Shown piece after piece: positions 1 to 12,064 of a stretch of DNA of 64,000 nt. This DNA is from Alnus glutinosa. Lineage: Eukaryota; Streptophyta; Magnoliopsida; Fagales; Betulaceae. Every line of letters begins with the position of its first letter. Positions within the stretch are counted from its first letter, which is position 1. A program made the translations under genes and the position numbers. Where the stretch lies: positions 23,525,628-23,589,627 of the forward strand of contig NC_084897.1 in the NCBI RefSeq assembly GCF_958979055.1, given 5' to 3'. The notes under the pieces are model-generated. The model saw nothing but the letters and a program-made list of their open reading frames with translations. It was not told the DNA's origin and did no database searches.

Positions 1-340
1 GCTAATAATTTTTATAACCTACTTGTTTTAAGAAGTTTCGAGCAAGGTTACTCATCGGTTGACATTTTCTGCACAGAAAATTGCTAAAGATCCGGGTGTG
101 ATTGGTAGAGACTGCCACGGACTCTCCGACACCTTGGCCCCTCAAAGCTCGATCTCTTTCTGTTCCTTGAAAGAGAAGTAGAATAACAGAAGCAAAAAGT
201 AAGCTCCAGACGTTTCAAGCAAAAGGTGCCACAAAAAAAGTGAGTCGAATCTGATTTCATTCTGGCCTAGCTTGTGAAATAAGTAGCTAGAATAAGACTA
301 TAAAGCTCAAAGAAGAAGAAGAAGAGGAGGAGGAAAAGGA
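1..340 (+). promoter_or_regulatory. Upstream region and 5' leader of the DUF21 gene
   Basis: This stretch has no open frame of note and leads into the ATG at 341. The last 35 bases are a purine-rich GAA/GGA run, typical of plant 5' leaders. I see no clear TATA box at a convincing distance, so the transcription start cannot be placed. Calling it promoter plus leader rests on position only. Confidence 0.4.
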
Positions 341-3300
341 ATGGCTGTGGAGTATAGGTGCTGCGAAACAGGGTTTTTCATTCGCATAGCAATCATCACT
401 TTGCTAGTGTTGTTTGCCGGGCTGATGTCTGGGCTCACGCTGGGGCTCATGTCGATGAGCCAGGTCGAGCTTGAAGTTCTTGTCAAGTCTGGAACGCCCA
501 GTGATAGTAAACATGCTGGTTAGTGAGTTTAATTATCAATCTCTCCCTATTCCTCTGATATATCTTCTTAATTAAATATAAAACACATCATACTTTTTCT
601 TCTGCTGCAATTTGTTTAAGGAATGTATATATATATGGCTTAAAGTTCTGATCAGATGTAACATCAAATATTTGTTTTATTGGGGACGAAGATCGAGGTT
701 TGAATGGTTTTAGTTCTCTGGTCATCTTACCGATCAGTGATTTTTTTTTTGGTAAGACCATCTAAATGACTATTGAGGACTTCCTATTTTCATATTGAAA
801 ATTATGATTTAGACCCCAAGTTGTTAAATATATGCACAACTCAATTAGCAAATTGAACAAATATATATTAAGCCAAGGGGCAAGTACTACAGATAAAATT
901 ACCAAAATTGAAATAAGCATAAAACAAATTAACATAAACAGAGATTTTGGTAAAGAAATAAAAACCTTTTGATTATTTCTTTAAAATTAATATCACTTCA
1001 GTTCGGGAGCAGTCAACTCGATCCAAAGGCATTTACTATAGAAGACTTTACATATTGTTCTTGCTTACAAAGTCTTTGTAACTTTGAAGACCCAATTTGT
1101 AATTCTGGTGAACATGTGACTTGTGTTACATATTGTTTTTACCTACGAAGTCTTTGTAACTTTGAAGCTAGACCCAATTTGTAATTCTAGTGAACATGTG
1201 ACTTGTGTTACATATTATTTTTACTTACAAAGTCTTTATTACTTTGAAGACCCAATTTGTAATTCTGGTAAACATGTTCATCTTTCATCACAGTGGGCTT
1301 CAAAACTTTTGGCATTCTTCTATAGGAATTACATTAACCAACGAATTTCGATTGCTTCAACCCAAAACTTTAGTGGTTGTAGGCATTTATGTAGTTTTAA
1401 TGCCAATAATGATGAGGTGAAGTTTTGAATCTATTTAGGCTTAATAACATTGGTAAACTTCTTTTATAACAATGAAACAATGTCTCTCTAGGTGTACGTA
1501 TAAAAGTTGGAGAGGAACCGGTCCTTTATAAGAGGAGGGCAAAATTGTCTAATAAAGGATAGGCTCCTCTCCGATTGGTTTCAATAGGAAAGGATCCAAA
1601 TCCATAAAAGTTGTGGTATGTATGGGCTTATATAGAAGGGAGAAAACAACACTTTTTTAACTAAGTCAGCTTGGGACTTGGGTGTTCACGATTTGCCACA
1701 ATCTCGTTCAAACGTGAATAAGTTTCATTCGAATGAGATCTAGGGTTTCACAGTTTATGCATACGGCGATCAAACAGGTTTCAAATGACACTTCGATTAG
1801 AGTGCGCATTATGTGGCTCTTAATAGCTGCGAACTATTGGGCTTTGATTGGGATTACGACCAGGTCATTATGGAACATGCCGAAAATTCTTGTTAGAACA
1901 AGAATGGTTTCATTTGAACCAGATGTTTAACTTTTTAGTTTCAGATTTTCATACTTCTATTAACAACCTGTTTTGACCTAGTAAATATGAAATGCAAAGT
2001 TCTAACTCTTTGAATCAGATTTTAATGCCACTAAACTTGCCTTCATCTGATGTTGGAATAAAAAAGATATATTTCGTTTTTCTTCCCAAGTGAAAGCAGG
2101 GGATATTTTGAGTAGTAATCCTTTCAAGTTGCATGGTATTGTGTCATCAATGTGCTATTACTTGATGCCATGGCTTAATTTGTTGTAACAGCGAAGATAT
2201 TGCCCGTTGTGAAAAGACAGCATTTACTGCTTTGCACCCTTTTAATCTGCAATGCTGCTGCAATGGAGGTAAGTACTGCTACCAGCAACAATATTAGTTT
2301 AAACGACACAGATTCGTGACCAGCTCAAAACTAGAAAAATATTAATGTACTTGACGGCTGCAACTTGTTTCTTCAGACACTTCCCATTTTCCTGGATAGT
2401 TTGGTCACAGCCTGGGGAGCTATCATTCTTTCAGTCACCTTGATACTTATGTTTGGTGAGGTCAGTTTCTAATTATCTTAGGGCATGTACGTATAACGTA
2501 TTTGCATGCATTCAAGCATGTCCCAGAATAGCAAGTATTTTAGTGAGCATAGAATATTGGGATCGATCTGAACTATTTAATTTGTACGCAGATTTTACCC
2601 CAAGCTGTTTGTACTCGATATGGTTTGGCAATCGGTGCAGCCATGGCTCCAGTTGTCCAGATACTTGTTTGGATTTGTTTTCCTGTTGCTTATCCAATAA
2701 GCAAGGTGATGTGTATATTCTTTGTACCAGTTTTCATGCATGCCTTCAATTTTCTTCATGAATATTGATCCTGAGATACTTTTGCTGGCATATTACCAGC
2801 TATTAGATCATTTGTTGGGGAAAGACCATGATGCACTTTTTCGTCGAGCTGAACTGAAAACATTAGTTGATTTGCACGGTAATGAGGTATTGTTTTCTAT
2901 ATATCATCCTGTCTATTAACATGGAACCGATCGATTTTCCCTATCTGTTCTGTCTACTGATTACACCAATGCTTTCTTATTGAATGGTGTGTAGGCTGGA
3001 AAAGGGGGAGAACTGACACATGATGAGACAACGATCATTGCAGGAGCGCTTGAACTTACTAAGAAAACAGCAAGGGATGCGATGACTCCAATCTCTGAAA
3101 CTTTTGCAATTGACATCAATGCCAAACTTGACAGGTATGTTGAGTACTCTTCGTCAAAAACAAAAACAAAAACAAAGCAGTTCCGTTTACTGCTATGCCG
3201 GTGATGATCAGATGTCTTTTCTATTTGGCGATCAAGTAGGGATCTGATGATGCTAATTTTGGAGAAAGGGCATAGCAGAGTGCCGGTATATTATGAGCAA

Positions 3301-4888
3301 CTGACAAACATCATTGGAATTATATTGGTACGTACGTACGTACATACTTGTTGCATTTTCTCATGAGAAGTAAAGTAGTTCTTCGGTTGTCTGTTCATCT
3401 TGTGATATGGTATTAATAGCTAATTATGATTCGGCAGAGTTTGGCTTGCCTCCGGTAAAAAAAATCACAAAAATTAACATTGAGAATTGTCTCCTGTTTA
3501 CAAATAATTGGAGTTCTCTTCCAATCTTGCAATTTTCAGTACCGTTTATTAATTTTTGCATATGAGATCTCTATTGAAAAGAAAAGAAAAAAATTTAACT
3601 GGAGGCAAGCCAAGCTCATGTTCTATTGAAAACAAGACAAGATGTCATAAATTGTTCATTAATGTAGATGGAATTAAGTGTACGTCTATATTTTTATAGG
3701 TGAAGAACTTTTTGACCATCCATCCAGCTGACGAGATGCCTGTAAGGAATGTGACTATACGCAAGATTCCAAGGTATTTTACCTCGACCAAGTATATATA
3801 ATATATTGTTAGTCATATATCTATATGTGAGTGTGAACAACATATATATATGCATACATAAATATGTACATTTACAACTATATATATACATATTCTGTAT
3901 GTTTATGTCTGCCAGGATCTCAGAAACAATGCCTTTGTATGACATACTAAATGAGTTTCAGAAAGGTCATAGCCATATGGCTGTTGTTGTTAGAGAGCAC
4001 CGTGACGCAGAGCAAACAACTACTGAAAACTCAATTGGTAAGCATCGACATGCCTTGTTTATCATGTCATAGACTTATGACTGACAATTTTTTTACACGA
4101 CCAACAAACCCAATATGACATTAGCGGGTTAGGGTTGAAGAGTCTGACCCGTTTGATTAAATGGATCGGGTTACGGTTGACTTACATAGTCTTATACTCA
4201 TACATTGACATGACCCGAACCTGACACACAACATAAGGATTGAAAATTTTTAATACGACGCGCGATCCTGACACGAACCTAACATTAAATTAGCGGGTTA
4301 GAGTTTAGAGGTCTAACTCTTTTAATTAAATGAGTCGGGTTAGGGTCAACCTATATAGTCTTATACTCATACCTTGACACAATCCGAACTCGACACGCAA
4401 ACACAAATTGCCGCATTTAGACTAATAGTAAATATTAATTCTCTCTCCCCCTAGGATCTGATCTAATTTGCATTACGTGATTACATATAAATGTAGCAAG
4501 AGATGATGTGAGGGTGGACATTCATGATGAAATGCCTCCCCAAGAGAAAAGTTTAAAAGGCAAAATAACCCTCAAGAATCGGAAGAGTCTGCCTAGCGAA
4601 GGCGATATAAATAGAGGATTCTCCAAGAGCAGGAAATGGTCAAAGGACTTAGACCCAGAAGTCCTGCATATCAGTGACGAGCCACTCCCGAATTTCACCA
4701 AAGAAGGGGAAGCTATTGGTATTATAACACTTGAAGATGTCATTGAAGAGCTCTTGCAGGTTTGAGGAATTTTGTTTTAATTTGCACGTTTAATTCTTTC
4801 TCATACTCTCAAGAAATTTACAACCCTCTCCATTTTGTTCATGTAGGAGGAAATCTATGATGAGACAGACAACCACGAAGGGAGTTAA
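341..4888 (+). CDS. DUF21/CNNM domain protein with CBS pair (11 exons, 422 aa)
   Basis: Exons: 341-518, 2192-2268, 2377-2460, 2592-2705, 2800-2886, 2995-3134, 3240-3327, 3700-3773, 3916-4037, 4497-4759, 4847-4888. All junctions are GT-AG and the frame is continuous for 422 residues. The N-terminus has a hydrophobic helix rich in Leu/Met ([12 protein letters not shown]), the start of the DUF21 (CNNM) membrane domain; further helices come from exons 2-4. Exons 5-9 carry the acidic linker ([11 protein letters not shown]), the THDETTII segment and the CBS pair ([29 protein letters not shown]), which closes with [17 protein letters not shown]. It resembles Arabidopsis At2g14520/At4g33700, members of the CNNM-like family linked to Mg2+ release and transport in plants. 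Location in plasma membrane or tonoplast is inferred from the family. The tail after the last CBS motif is short. Intron 1 (1.7 kb) is by far the longest. Confidence 0.95.
1050..1280. repeat. Three tandem copies of an ~80-bp unit in DUF21 intron 1
   Basis: Units start at 1050, 1128 and 1210, each with ACATATTRTT and running through AAGTCTTT, ACCCAATTTGTAATTCT and AACATGT. Copies 1 and 2 are almost identical; copy 3 loses similarity after about 1277. The small open frames here (1123-1428, 1205-1420) come from the repeat and are not genes. Confidence 0.85.
1509..1572. repeat. Small inverted-repeat element (22-bp arms)
   Basis: Arms 1509-1530 and 1551-1572 are inverted copies with about 4 mismatches in 22; the outer ends read GGAGAGGA and TCCTCTCC. 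The arms resemble those of the hairpin at 22023-22146, so both may belong to one miniature inverted-repeat family. Confidence 0.55.
4090..4400. repeat. Dispersed repeat, two tandem units, in DUF21 intron 9
   Basis: Two related units of about 105 bp begin at 4121 and 4290 with TTAGCGGGTTAG. Both run through a GGGTTA-rich stretch, ATAGTCTTATACTCATAC and a CGAACYYGACAC end. A relative lies in opposite orientation near 47286-47500. This is a common-looking plant interspersed repeat; its class is unknown to me. Confidence 0.6.
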
Positions 4889-5321
4889 TAATTTGAAAGC
4901 TTCTGTTACTACACAGACATACAACGTTGCTTTTTAAAGCAGATTGAACAACGACTCCATTGGTCTCTGGAAATGAACAGCACATAGTTGACAGGGGAAC
5001 AAAGTTCCATGTTTTATTTTATTTTGTGGGTACATATATGGAAGAGAACATAGAAATATCATACGTAGCGCCTAATAATATATAACTGCAATCAGTCGGA
5101 CAACCCTTAATTGAGTGCTTGAGAGAATACATGAGGCTCCTTTCTATTTCAAAGTTATGTGCCGGTGACGCATTAGACGCACACAATTATAAAAAAAAGC
5201 TTGAAGTATTATAATTTTTACTATAATTTTTTACAAACTTACGTGGTGATCCACAATTTTATGAAAAGGAGTTAGCATTTATGAGTGTCATCAGTTGCAG
5301 TAACATCCCTCATCTTGAGCT
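4889..5321. other. 3' flank of the DUF21 gene
   Basis: This is AT-rich sequence after the stop codon and presumably includes the 3' untranslated region. I see no further gene. Confidence 0.5.
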
Positions 5322-5627
5322 GTGAAATCACTACTTATCTTAAAAGTTTAAGCTAATAGAAAATGATTGATTAATATTATAACACTCTCCCTTCACGTGT
5401 GAACTCAAACTCCTCTTTAATCAATGAAGCCCAACACGTGAAATACATCACTAAAATAAAAGGTGAATGATAGAAACAAAGTTGAAACTCAAGACTTTTG
5501 CTCTAATACCAAGAAAAATCACCACTTATTCTAAAAATTTAAGCCGATAGAAAATAATATAATTAAAACTTAAGCCGATAAAGAATTATTAATTTAATTA
5601 TTTAATTAATATTTTAACAATATCCGC
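5322..5627 (-). mobile_element. Fossil TRIM-like LTR element
   Basis: Related direct repeats of about 45-110 bp lie near 5325-5390 and 5518-5625 (shared core AATCAC..ACTTAT..TAAAA, then TTTAAGC..ATAGAAAAT). Just inside the right repeat, on the minus strand, is a TGGTATTAGAGC-like stretch (5501-5512). It matches the usual initiator-tRNA-Met primer binding site of plant LTR elements. The short internal part without coding potential fits a terminal-repeat-in-miniature element. It looks old and broken. Confidence 0.5.
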
Positions 5628-5758
5628 ATGGCCAATGCTACCAAGTACAGCACAAACAATAGGGTACTGCACCCTTCAAAAAAAAAAAAAAAAAGGGTAC
5701 TGCAGAATATTCTTTCAAGTATCATTCAAATCAACAAAAACTAACGTACTCCATTTCC

Positions 5759-5795
<37 letters not shown>

Positions 5796-5849
5796 ACAAA
5801 AAAACAAGTGCTGCTAAATTTATAGCAAGACCCTAGCCATCTCAAGAAT

Positions 5850-8800
5850 GTCATGCAATATCCCTATTGAAGGAGTATCATCAAGCATACACCATATCGA
5901 CGCAGTTACGAATACAGAATTGTTGGAATTGGACAGTACGTCATGAATATAGAATTGTTGGAGATGACAACAAAAGGCCATTATTACTTAGTTTCTGTCG
6001 CTTTACATTCACCAACTCAATTTCTGGAAAAGCGCTAAAATATGCAGGAAAAGTTTTATGAGCCTCTCTGAATTCACAAGAAGAAACTGATAATCCATGC
6101 ACCCTGGAAAAGAAAGTATTAAGTTTACAAGTTAGAAGAATACCACCTTTTCATTGCTGAGATAGTCATAAATGCACCAGCCGGCAGCCAACAATAAGGA
6201 ATTATATTTAAATATTCTGCTCAACTTGAGAATGAGAAAGCTGTCACTACCTCAGACACACTATACCTTCCTAACTGATTTGAAAAAGAAAATCTACTTC
6301 CTCTTTGTAGAAGGCAAACTAGTGCATCAGGGATGGAGCCATGTGTCTACAATCCCATTTGTGCTGTCTGCTTGCACCTTTGTTTAGAGAAGTCGACTTT
6401 TTCACTGTAATGTGGCCAAGTGAGGCACCATCATTAATGGTCAAGCAGCAAAACAAAATCCGCAACAACAATACCCAAAAGGACTCCACCATATGACTGG
6501 CTTCACTAAATAGACAGTGTACAAAAGATAAGCTTAAGTAAACAAAGTTTAACAATCTTGAGACATCAACTTTTCTTAGAACATGAACAAGTTCTTTCAC
6601 TTTTTTAGAATATGGAAAATCCGATGGATGAATTATTCAATCTAGCTTATTTTGGTATTCAAGTCAATTCAACAGATGTCATCATATTGTAGTCTAATCT
6701 TTTTGTAAGCAAATAAGGCCAGGATTTTTTGGTCACTTGATCATATGGGATTATGACTCATTCCAGGGTCTAAAGCCAAGGCATACCGTTTCATTTTCTT
6801 TCTGGAAACTCCACGACAAGTTTAGGACTAGTGGTCGGCTTCTTTCCTAGAGAAACCTCATGCGATATAGTCAAGAAACAAGTGTAATTCTCTATTCTCA
6901 GCATCAATAAAGGGAGCAAAACCACCTTATAATGAGGTCTATTGAGTTGGTCAAGAACGTAAAAAATCGGTGGACATAATAAGTTTTATCCATCTTATAA
7001 CTCAGCATCTTTTCCAAGACACTTGCAAAAGATATTGTACAACCCAAACAATGAGACTGAACCCGAATGGTGAAATCAGTCAGTCCAGCTTGCTTTCGAA
7101 ACACTTGGTCAAGTTAATGGTGAGACTATATTGGAAGCCTAAATTCCTTTATAAGCATGCATATAAAGCATTGTTTTTATTGTTTTTTGATGGGATCCAA
7201 GCATAAGAATAGCTAAATTTATCAACCCCCATAATAGGTCCCCAAAGCTGCATCCATCTAGTGCATCGACTTGCCGAATGGTTCTCACACAGTAAGAGTT
7301 AATAAAACAACCTAGTACAACTATTGGAGAAAGAAAACGACAAAACATACCAGATGTTTAGTAAAGAAGATGCCAAATAATGCAAGCTGCAAAGGAATGT
7401 TCAACACGACTAATTGAGGAGGAGCCTTAAGAACATAGATTAGCCACTGGTCCCGAAACAAAATCCAAGTCGGAGGCATAATTATTTAAGACATGCTTAT
7501 TTTCCTTCATTGTTTGATAAGTAGAAGCACAAAAATGACTAATGTAGGCTGTACAGCAAAGGATATATATCAGATGCCACTGGATGCAAATCAAATACAA
7601 ATCAGATAAAAATTATGCAAACAAATCATCAGAGTAACATGATAATGCTTTATTGAATCTCAATAGACTGATTTGTAACAATAGCAGGATAACATGGTAA
7701 AGCAAAACTTTTTCAACCACCTCAAGCAATGAAAAAGGTATCCAGAAGAACGGTGAATAACAGTTGATAAAGTTTTGAAAGCAATATTTTTTATAAGTCA
7801 CCTGTTAGAATCTGACTTGAGTATGGGGTACTATCTGCACCTCATGGTTGCATAAGCAAATGTCCCACAAAACTGCGAAGTGCTTAAGTGCACGGAATGC
7901 TCCCATTTTCTTCAAGCAGGGATCTAGAGTTTCTATTTCATATGCACCCTGGAAAGAAAGAAAAGTGATGGTGTGAATGTTTCATTACATAACTAGCAAA
8001 TAATATAATTTTTCAACAATATATACATCCACATGGACATGTATATTTGGGTATATAAAACCTGATGTTGATAGGAGATCTCAACCTGCCTTACCCTTAC
8101 TGTGCCCCAAATTACGATTTCATATTTTCACTTTTAATTACCTAAATTAAGTCTCATTATAGTTGTCTCTTTATTTCAGTCCATAAATCAGACATTCAGA
8201 TATCTGATAAACTTGACAGTAAGACACATGAGTTTCAAATGCATCTGGACTCTAGGAGAAACACTAATCTGTAAATATATAACTGACACACATAAATGTA
8301 GCCAAACTTACATAGCAGGCATAGCACTAATAATTATTTGCTGATTTTGCTCAAGCTAGTGCTGGCAAACATGTTTCTGCATTGAGATCAGTGATAGCAA
8401 AGACTTTTTGAAGTGCCAGATCCCTGGGACTCATGCAAAATGCCAAAGTAACAGCTTTAACAAGAATTAGCCAAAATGAGGAGTGCATCACTGTCAATAC
8501 TTGCTTTTTAAGTACCAAGTACTGTTATAAATCTTACATGCCACTAGAAACCATCTACCCAAGATCTTACCACCTTCTCTAGCTGAATGGCAGAAGACTA
8601 GCCACTAAATATCTGTATAAAAGGCAATACAACACTACTATAGTTTTGAAATAAACAAACAGCATTTTAAATACACCAAGTAAAATTCCCTATTTACTTG
8701 AGGACTATATACCCACATGAATTACAAGCTAGCCATGACAATGATATTGTAGTAAATACAGAGAACCATATGTAATAAATAGCACAAAAGACAAAAACTA

Positions 8801-9058
8801 AAACAAATTGATAAAATAAAGAGGCAACAGAAAATACTAAAAAAACAGTTATTTCCTAATGTCAATTAGTGATGCATGCATTGTCACAGTTGCATCACAA
8901 ACAAATTTAAATGAAGTTTTTCTCAGGGATATAAATGGGTCCAGTACTTTTACCTTCCATGACGAGTGCATTACACAAATAATGGCTGAGAACCTATCAC
9001 CTCCAAACAATCTGCCGACTGAATGACATTTACTTTCATAGCAACTTTCTCATTCAAA
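5850..9058 (-). other. Probable spliced 3' untranslated region of the P-class PPR gene
   Basis: There is no coding frame of weight here, but on the minus strand consensus splice sites line up beyond the PPR stop codon. The terminal coding exon could run to 8954 (donor GGAAG/GTAAAAG). A 147-bp exon at 7802-7948 is bounded by TTTCCAG and AACAG/GTGACT. A last exon could start at 6103 after TTTTCCAG. Two of the acceptors share the same exon start (GGTGCAT). This is an inference from splice signals only; unrelated non-coding DNA is the alternative. The 5628-5850 end holds A-runs and a (TA)n tract. Confidence 0.35.
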
Positions 9059-11083
9059 CTACAAAATTTTAGCTCTACCATGCACTCCACCCCAACGGCG
9101 TCGGCGAGCCCTCCTTTTCCTCCCATCCTTTACCTCCTTAACTTTTTCTTTCAAGTCCCTTTCTCCTCGCCGTTTGTACATCTTGAAAGTAATCTGTCTA
9201 TCTGCAGCCATCTTCCTTACCTTATCCGTTATCTCAGCTGCAATCTGCCTGTTATAAAGTTTCCTTAAGCCACGCATGAGTTTAGCAAAAGTATCTGGCT
9301 GTGGCATTAAATCTGCATCCATCATGTCCAGACAGTATGAACAAGCCTCCTTAACATGGCCATTCGAAAATAGCGCATGAATCCAAATTGTCCATGAAGA
9401 CACATTAAGCTCACAGCCTTTAGTTGTGATGCAACTCCATACATCTTTAGCCATTTCAAGCTTCTCGGCTCTTAATAGAGAATTCAATAGCTCTTTCAGG
9501 GTACCATAATGAGGAGCAGATAGAAGACCTCTACCAACCATTTCTTTGAAGTACTCACAAGCTTCAACTAGACAACCTTGCCCAATAAACCCATGAATCA
9601 TTATGACAAAAGTGTCAAGCCCTGGACCAAGTCCATCTGCTTCCATTTCATTCCAAAGTCGTACCCCTTCCTTAACCTCCCCCAACTTGCAAGCCAACCT
9701 TATCACTGTATTGTAAATACTAAGATCAGGAATGACACCAATCTTCCGCATCTCCTGCACAAGTTCCATACACTCTTCCAGCTGTTCCTTCTTCTCATGA
9801 GCAACCATGATATGCAAATAAGTCGTCTGATTTGGAGCATGTCCTTGCTGTATCATACTATCCAAAAGCTCATTACTCTTATCAATCTTCCCCCACTTGC
9901 AAAACCCACTAATCAATGTAGTGTAGGTCACAACGTCAGCCTCCCACCCATCCCTCTGACTCTCAACAAGAATCCGCATTGCCTCCTCCATTCTCTCCTG
10001 ACCACAAAGCGCCTGAATCAAAATAGTATAGGAAGTTGCATTTGGTTCACAACCCTTCCTCTTCATCTCCTTCAAAAGATCAGAAGCATCACTCATCTTC
10101 CCCACTTGAGCATACCCACTAAGCAAATTGTTATAAACCACAATGTCTGGCTCAAATCCAGCCTCCCTCATTTGCACCAACACAAACTTGGCCTCCATAA
10201 GCTTCCCTTCTCTACACCAACCATACAACAAAGACGTAAAATGCTTAATCGTCGGCCTAAACCGAACCCTCATATCCTCAAACAACAATGCAGCTTCCTT
10301 AACACTACCATTCTTGCACAAAGCGTCCAACAAACACCCAAACACATACTCATCAGGCTCACAACCATACTTAGGCATCTCATCCAATACTTCAATCGCT
10401 TTCTTAACCATCCTGGCTGAGGCAAACCGCCTCATCAGAACAACAAACACTTCTGGGGACATCAACTGGGGATTATCCCTCCTCATTTCCTCAATCAGTG
10501 CCCAAACAGCACCGAATTGCCTCATTTTCCCTAAAATCTTTATCATAGCTTTGTATACTTCGTAGCTATGCCTATAACCGGGCTGCTTCGAAGCCCAAAC
10601 AAAAAACCGGTACCCCAAGTTCCCGGCATCGCCGCAGCGATTCAATACGCGTTCGGCTAAACCTGAACGCATAACAACACCGGATTCTAGCAAAGCGAGC
10701 TCCAATTTGGTAACCCTAGAATGGAATTTCTTTAAGATTCTATATACCTTTTCGACATCGGCAGCAAACTCGTCGTGGCTCTGTTTGTGGGTCTGATCGT
10801 CTGGGTGATTTTGAAGGCGAACTAGCCCAAACCCAGTTCTTGCATCGTCTGATAGATGATTGTGGCTGCTCTGATCGGTGGGATTTCTACGGTTTGGATT
10901 GAATTGTGGAGGGGTATGGGGAAGACCCATTTGATAGTGTGGGGGATGGGATTGGGGAATTTCATGGTGCGTGGAGTGTGACGCTGCGTGAAGGAGGTTG
11001 AAGGGCTGATTTGATTTGGAGGAAAGGAGGTAGTGAGGGTGCTTATTGAAGAAAGTCGTGGTTTTTGAAGATAATCTCTGCAT
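9059..11083 (-). CDS. P-class pentatricopeptide repeat protein, At3g49730/At5g65820 type (674 aa)
   Basis: The coding sequence is one uninterrupted exon. The N-terminus (about residues 1-45) is rich in Ser, His and Lys/Arg with few acidic residues, which suits an organelle, probably mitochondrial, targeting sequence. From about residue 173 there are roughly 13 tandem 35-residue PPR motifs with the P-class pattern (for example the VVTYTTLISGFCKWGKIDKS and DIVVYNNLLSGYAQVGKMSD repeats). After the last repeat comes a very basic tail (about 640-674, KRRARRRR). P-class PPR proteins bind organelle RNA and act in its stability, processing or translation; the target here cannot be read from sequence. 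The ATG at 11083 is chosen because it opens the long frame and gives a plausible presequence. It is transcribed divergently from the next PPR gene, 981 bp away. Confidence 0.93.
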   Translation of the reverse strand: MQRLSSKTTTFFNKHPHYLLSSKSNQPFNLLHAASHSTHHEIPQSHPPHYQMGLPHTPPQFNPNRRNPTDQSSHNHLSDDARTGFGLVRLQNHPDDQTHKQSHDEFAADVEKVYRILKKFHSRVTKLELALLESGVVMRSGLAERVLNRCGDAGNLGYRFFVWASKQPGYRHSYEVYKAMIKILGKMRQFGAVWALIEEMRRDNPQLMSPEVFVVLMRRFASARMVKKAIEVLDEMPKYGCEPDEYVFGCLLDALCKNGSVKEAALLFEDMRVRFRPTIKHFTSLLYGWCREGKLMEAKFVLVQMREAGFEPDIVVYNNLLSGYAQVGKMSDASDLLKEMKRKGCEPNATSYTILIQALCGQERMEEAMRILVESQRDGWEADVVTYTTLISGFCKWGKIDKSNELLDSMIQQGHAPNQTTYLHIMVAHEKKEQLEECMELVQEMRKIGVIPDLSIYNTVIRLACKLGEVKEGVRLWNEMEADGLGPGLDTFVIMIHGFIGQGCLVEACEYFKEMVGRGLLSAPHYGTLKELLNSLLRAEKLEMAKDVWSCITTKGCELNVSSWTIWIHALFSNGHVKEACSYCLDMMDADLMPQPDTFAKLMRGLRKLYNRQIAAEITDKVRKMAADRQITFKMYKRRGERDLKEKVKEVKDGRKRRARRRRWGGVHGRAKIL

Positions 11084-12064
11084 TTTCGTTTGTGGGTCTG
11101 CAACTACAGCTCAGCTTGGCTTTCACTGATTTTACTACTTACCCACCAAAAAAAAAAAAAAAAAAACGAGGAAGAACAAAATATATTTCTCAAATTTTCT
11201 AATTTTCTCGCATTTTCTTGGAATCTCAAAGTCTTGGACCTCTTGGTTTTTTGTTGGGGGACGTATCAAAGCTCGCTCACCTGAACGGCTGAACCAAAGC
11301 AGACTAGCAGTATCAACGAGGGTAAACTTCAAAAAGGCGCTTTCAGCTGCGTATAATGAAAGTGAAGAGGGGAAATACTGCCTAAAAGGCTAAAATAAGT
11401 CAATCAAACGTACATACTTTATCTATTCATTTGTATTCTTCTTTTTTTTTCTCATTTTCTTCTCCCTTTTTTTTTGCCTTTTTTTTTTTTTTTTATTATT
11501 ATTAAGCATAATGGTACTCATTAGGGCATGATGGTTACAAGAACGTAGAATTAAGATCACTAATTGATTTATTGAATATAAGATTTAGAACCAAATTATA
11601 TATTACAACTGGTGCTGATAAAATCTTCCCATTCCAAACAAAAATTGATTGATAGCTGATAAATATGCAAAGACATTTGAAAGAATGATTAATGATTGTG
11701 TATATATATATATATATATGAACACCAATCCTATAAATAAATGGAAATATGGCCTTAAATAAGACCAATAGTATGGAATTTTTTCAGAATTGATTCTGAT
11801 CAATTGTGATTAAGATTTAATTGGAGCTGAATAATTTTATTGAATTTCACAAGTAAAATTACTTAAAAAATTACTCAAATCTCTTCCAACTAAAACCAAA
11901 GGTGATTCACCCCCACAAAATAAATTTTCGACTATAAAATAAATTTTCTATATTTTTCCTTAAAATGGAGAAAATGCTATTCCAAGTTCCAATGCTTATA
12001 TGTAAAACAGATTGGTCATTATTATATAAAGCTTCCTCCATGAAAAAAGAACAAAAATTGAGTG
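11084..12064. promoter_or_regulatory. Shared divergent promoter region of two PPR genes
   Basis: This region between divergent start codons is AT-rich, with A-runs (about 11150-11166), T-runs (11426-11494) and a (TA)n tract near 11702-11720. A TATATAAA at 12023-12030 lies only about 35-42 bases before the ATG at 12065. If it is a true TATA box, the leader of the plus-strand gene would be very short. I see no coding sequence. Confidence 0.45.

Noticed and set aside
969-1428. Open frames in the DUF21 first intron
   Set aside because: They are read through the 80-bp tandem repeat, repeat the same phrase and have no domain.
9578-10565. Long plus-strand open frames (280 and 140 codons)
   Set aside because: They are antisense shadows of the P-class PPR gene; no recognisable domain and biased composition (Leu, Asn, His).
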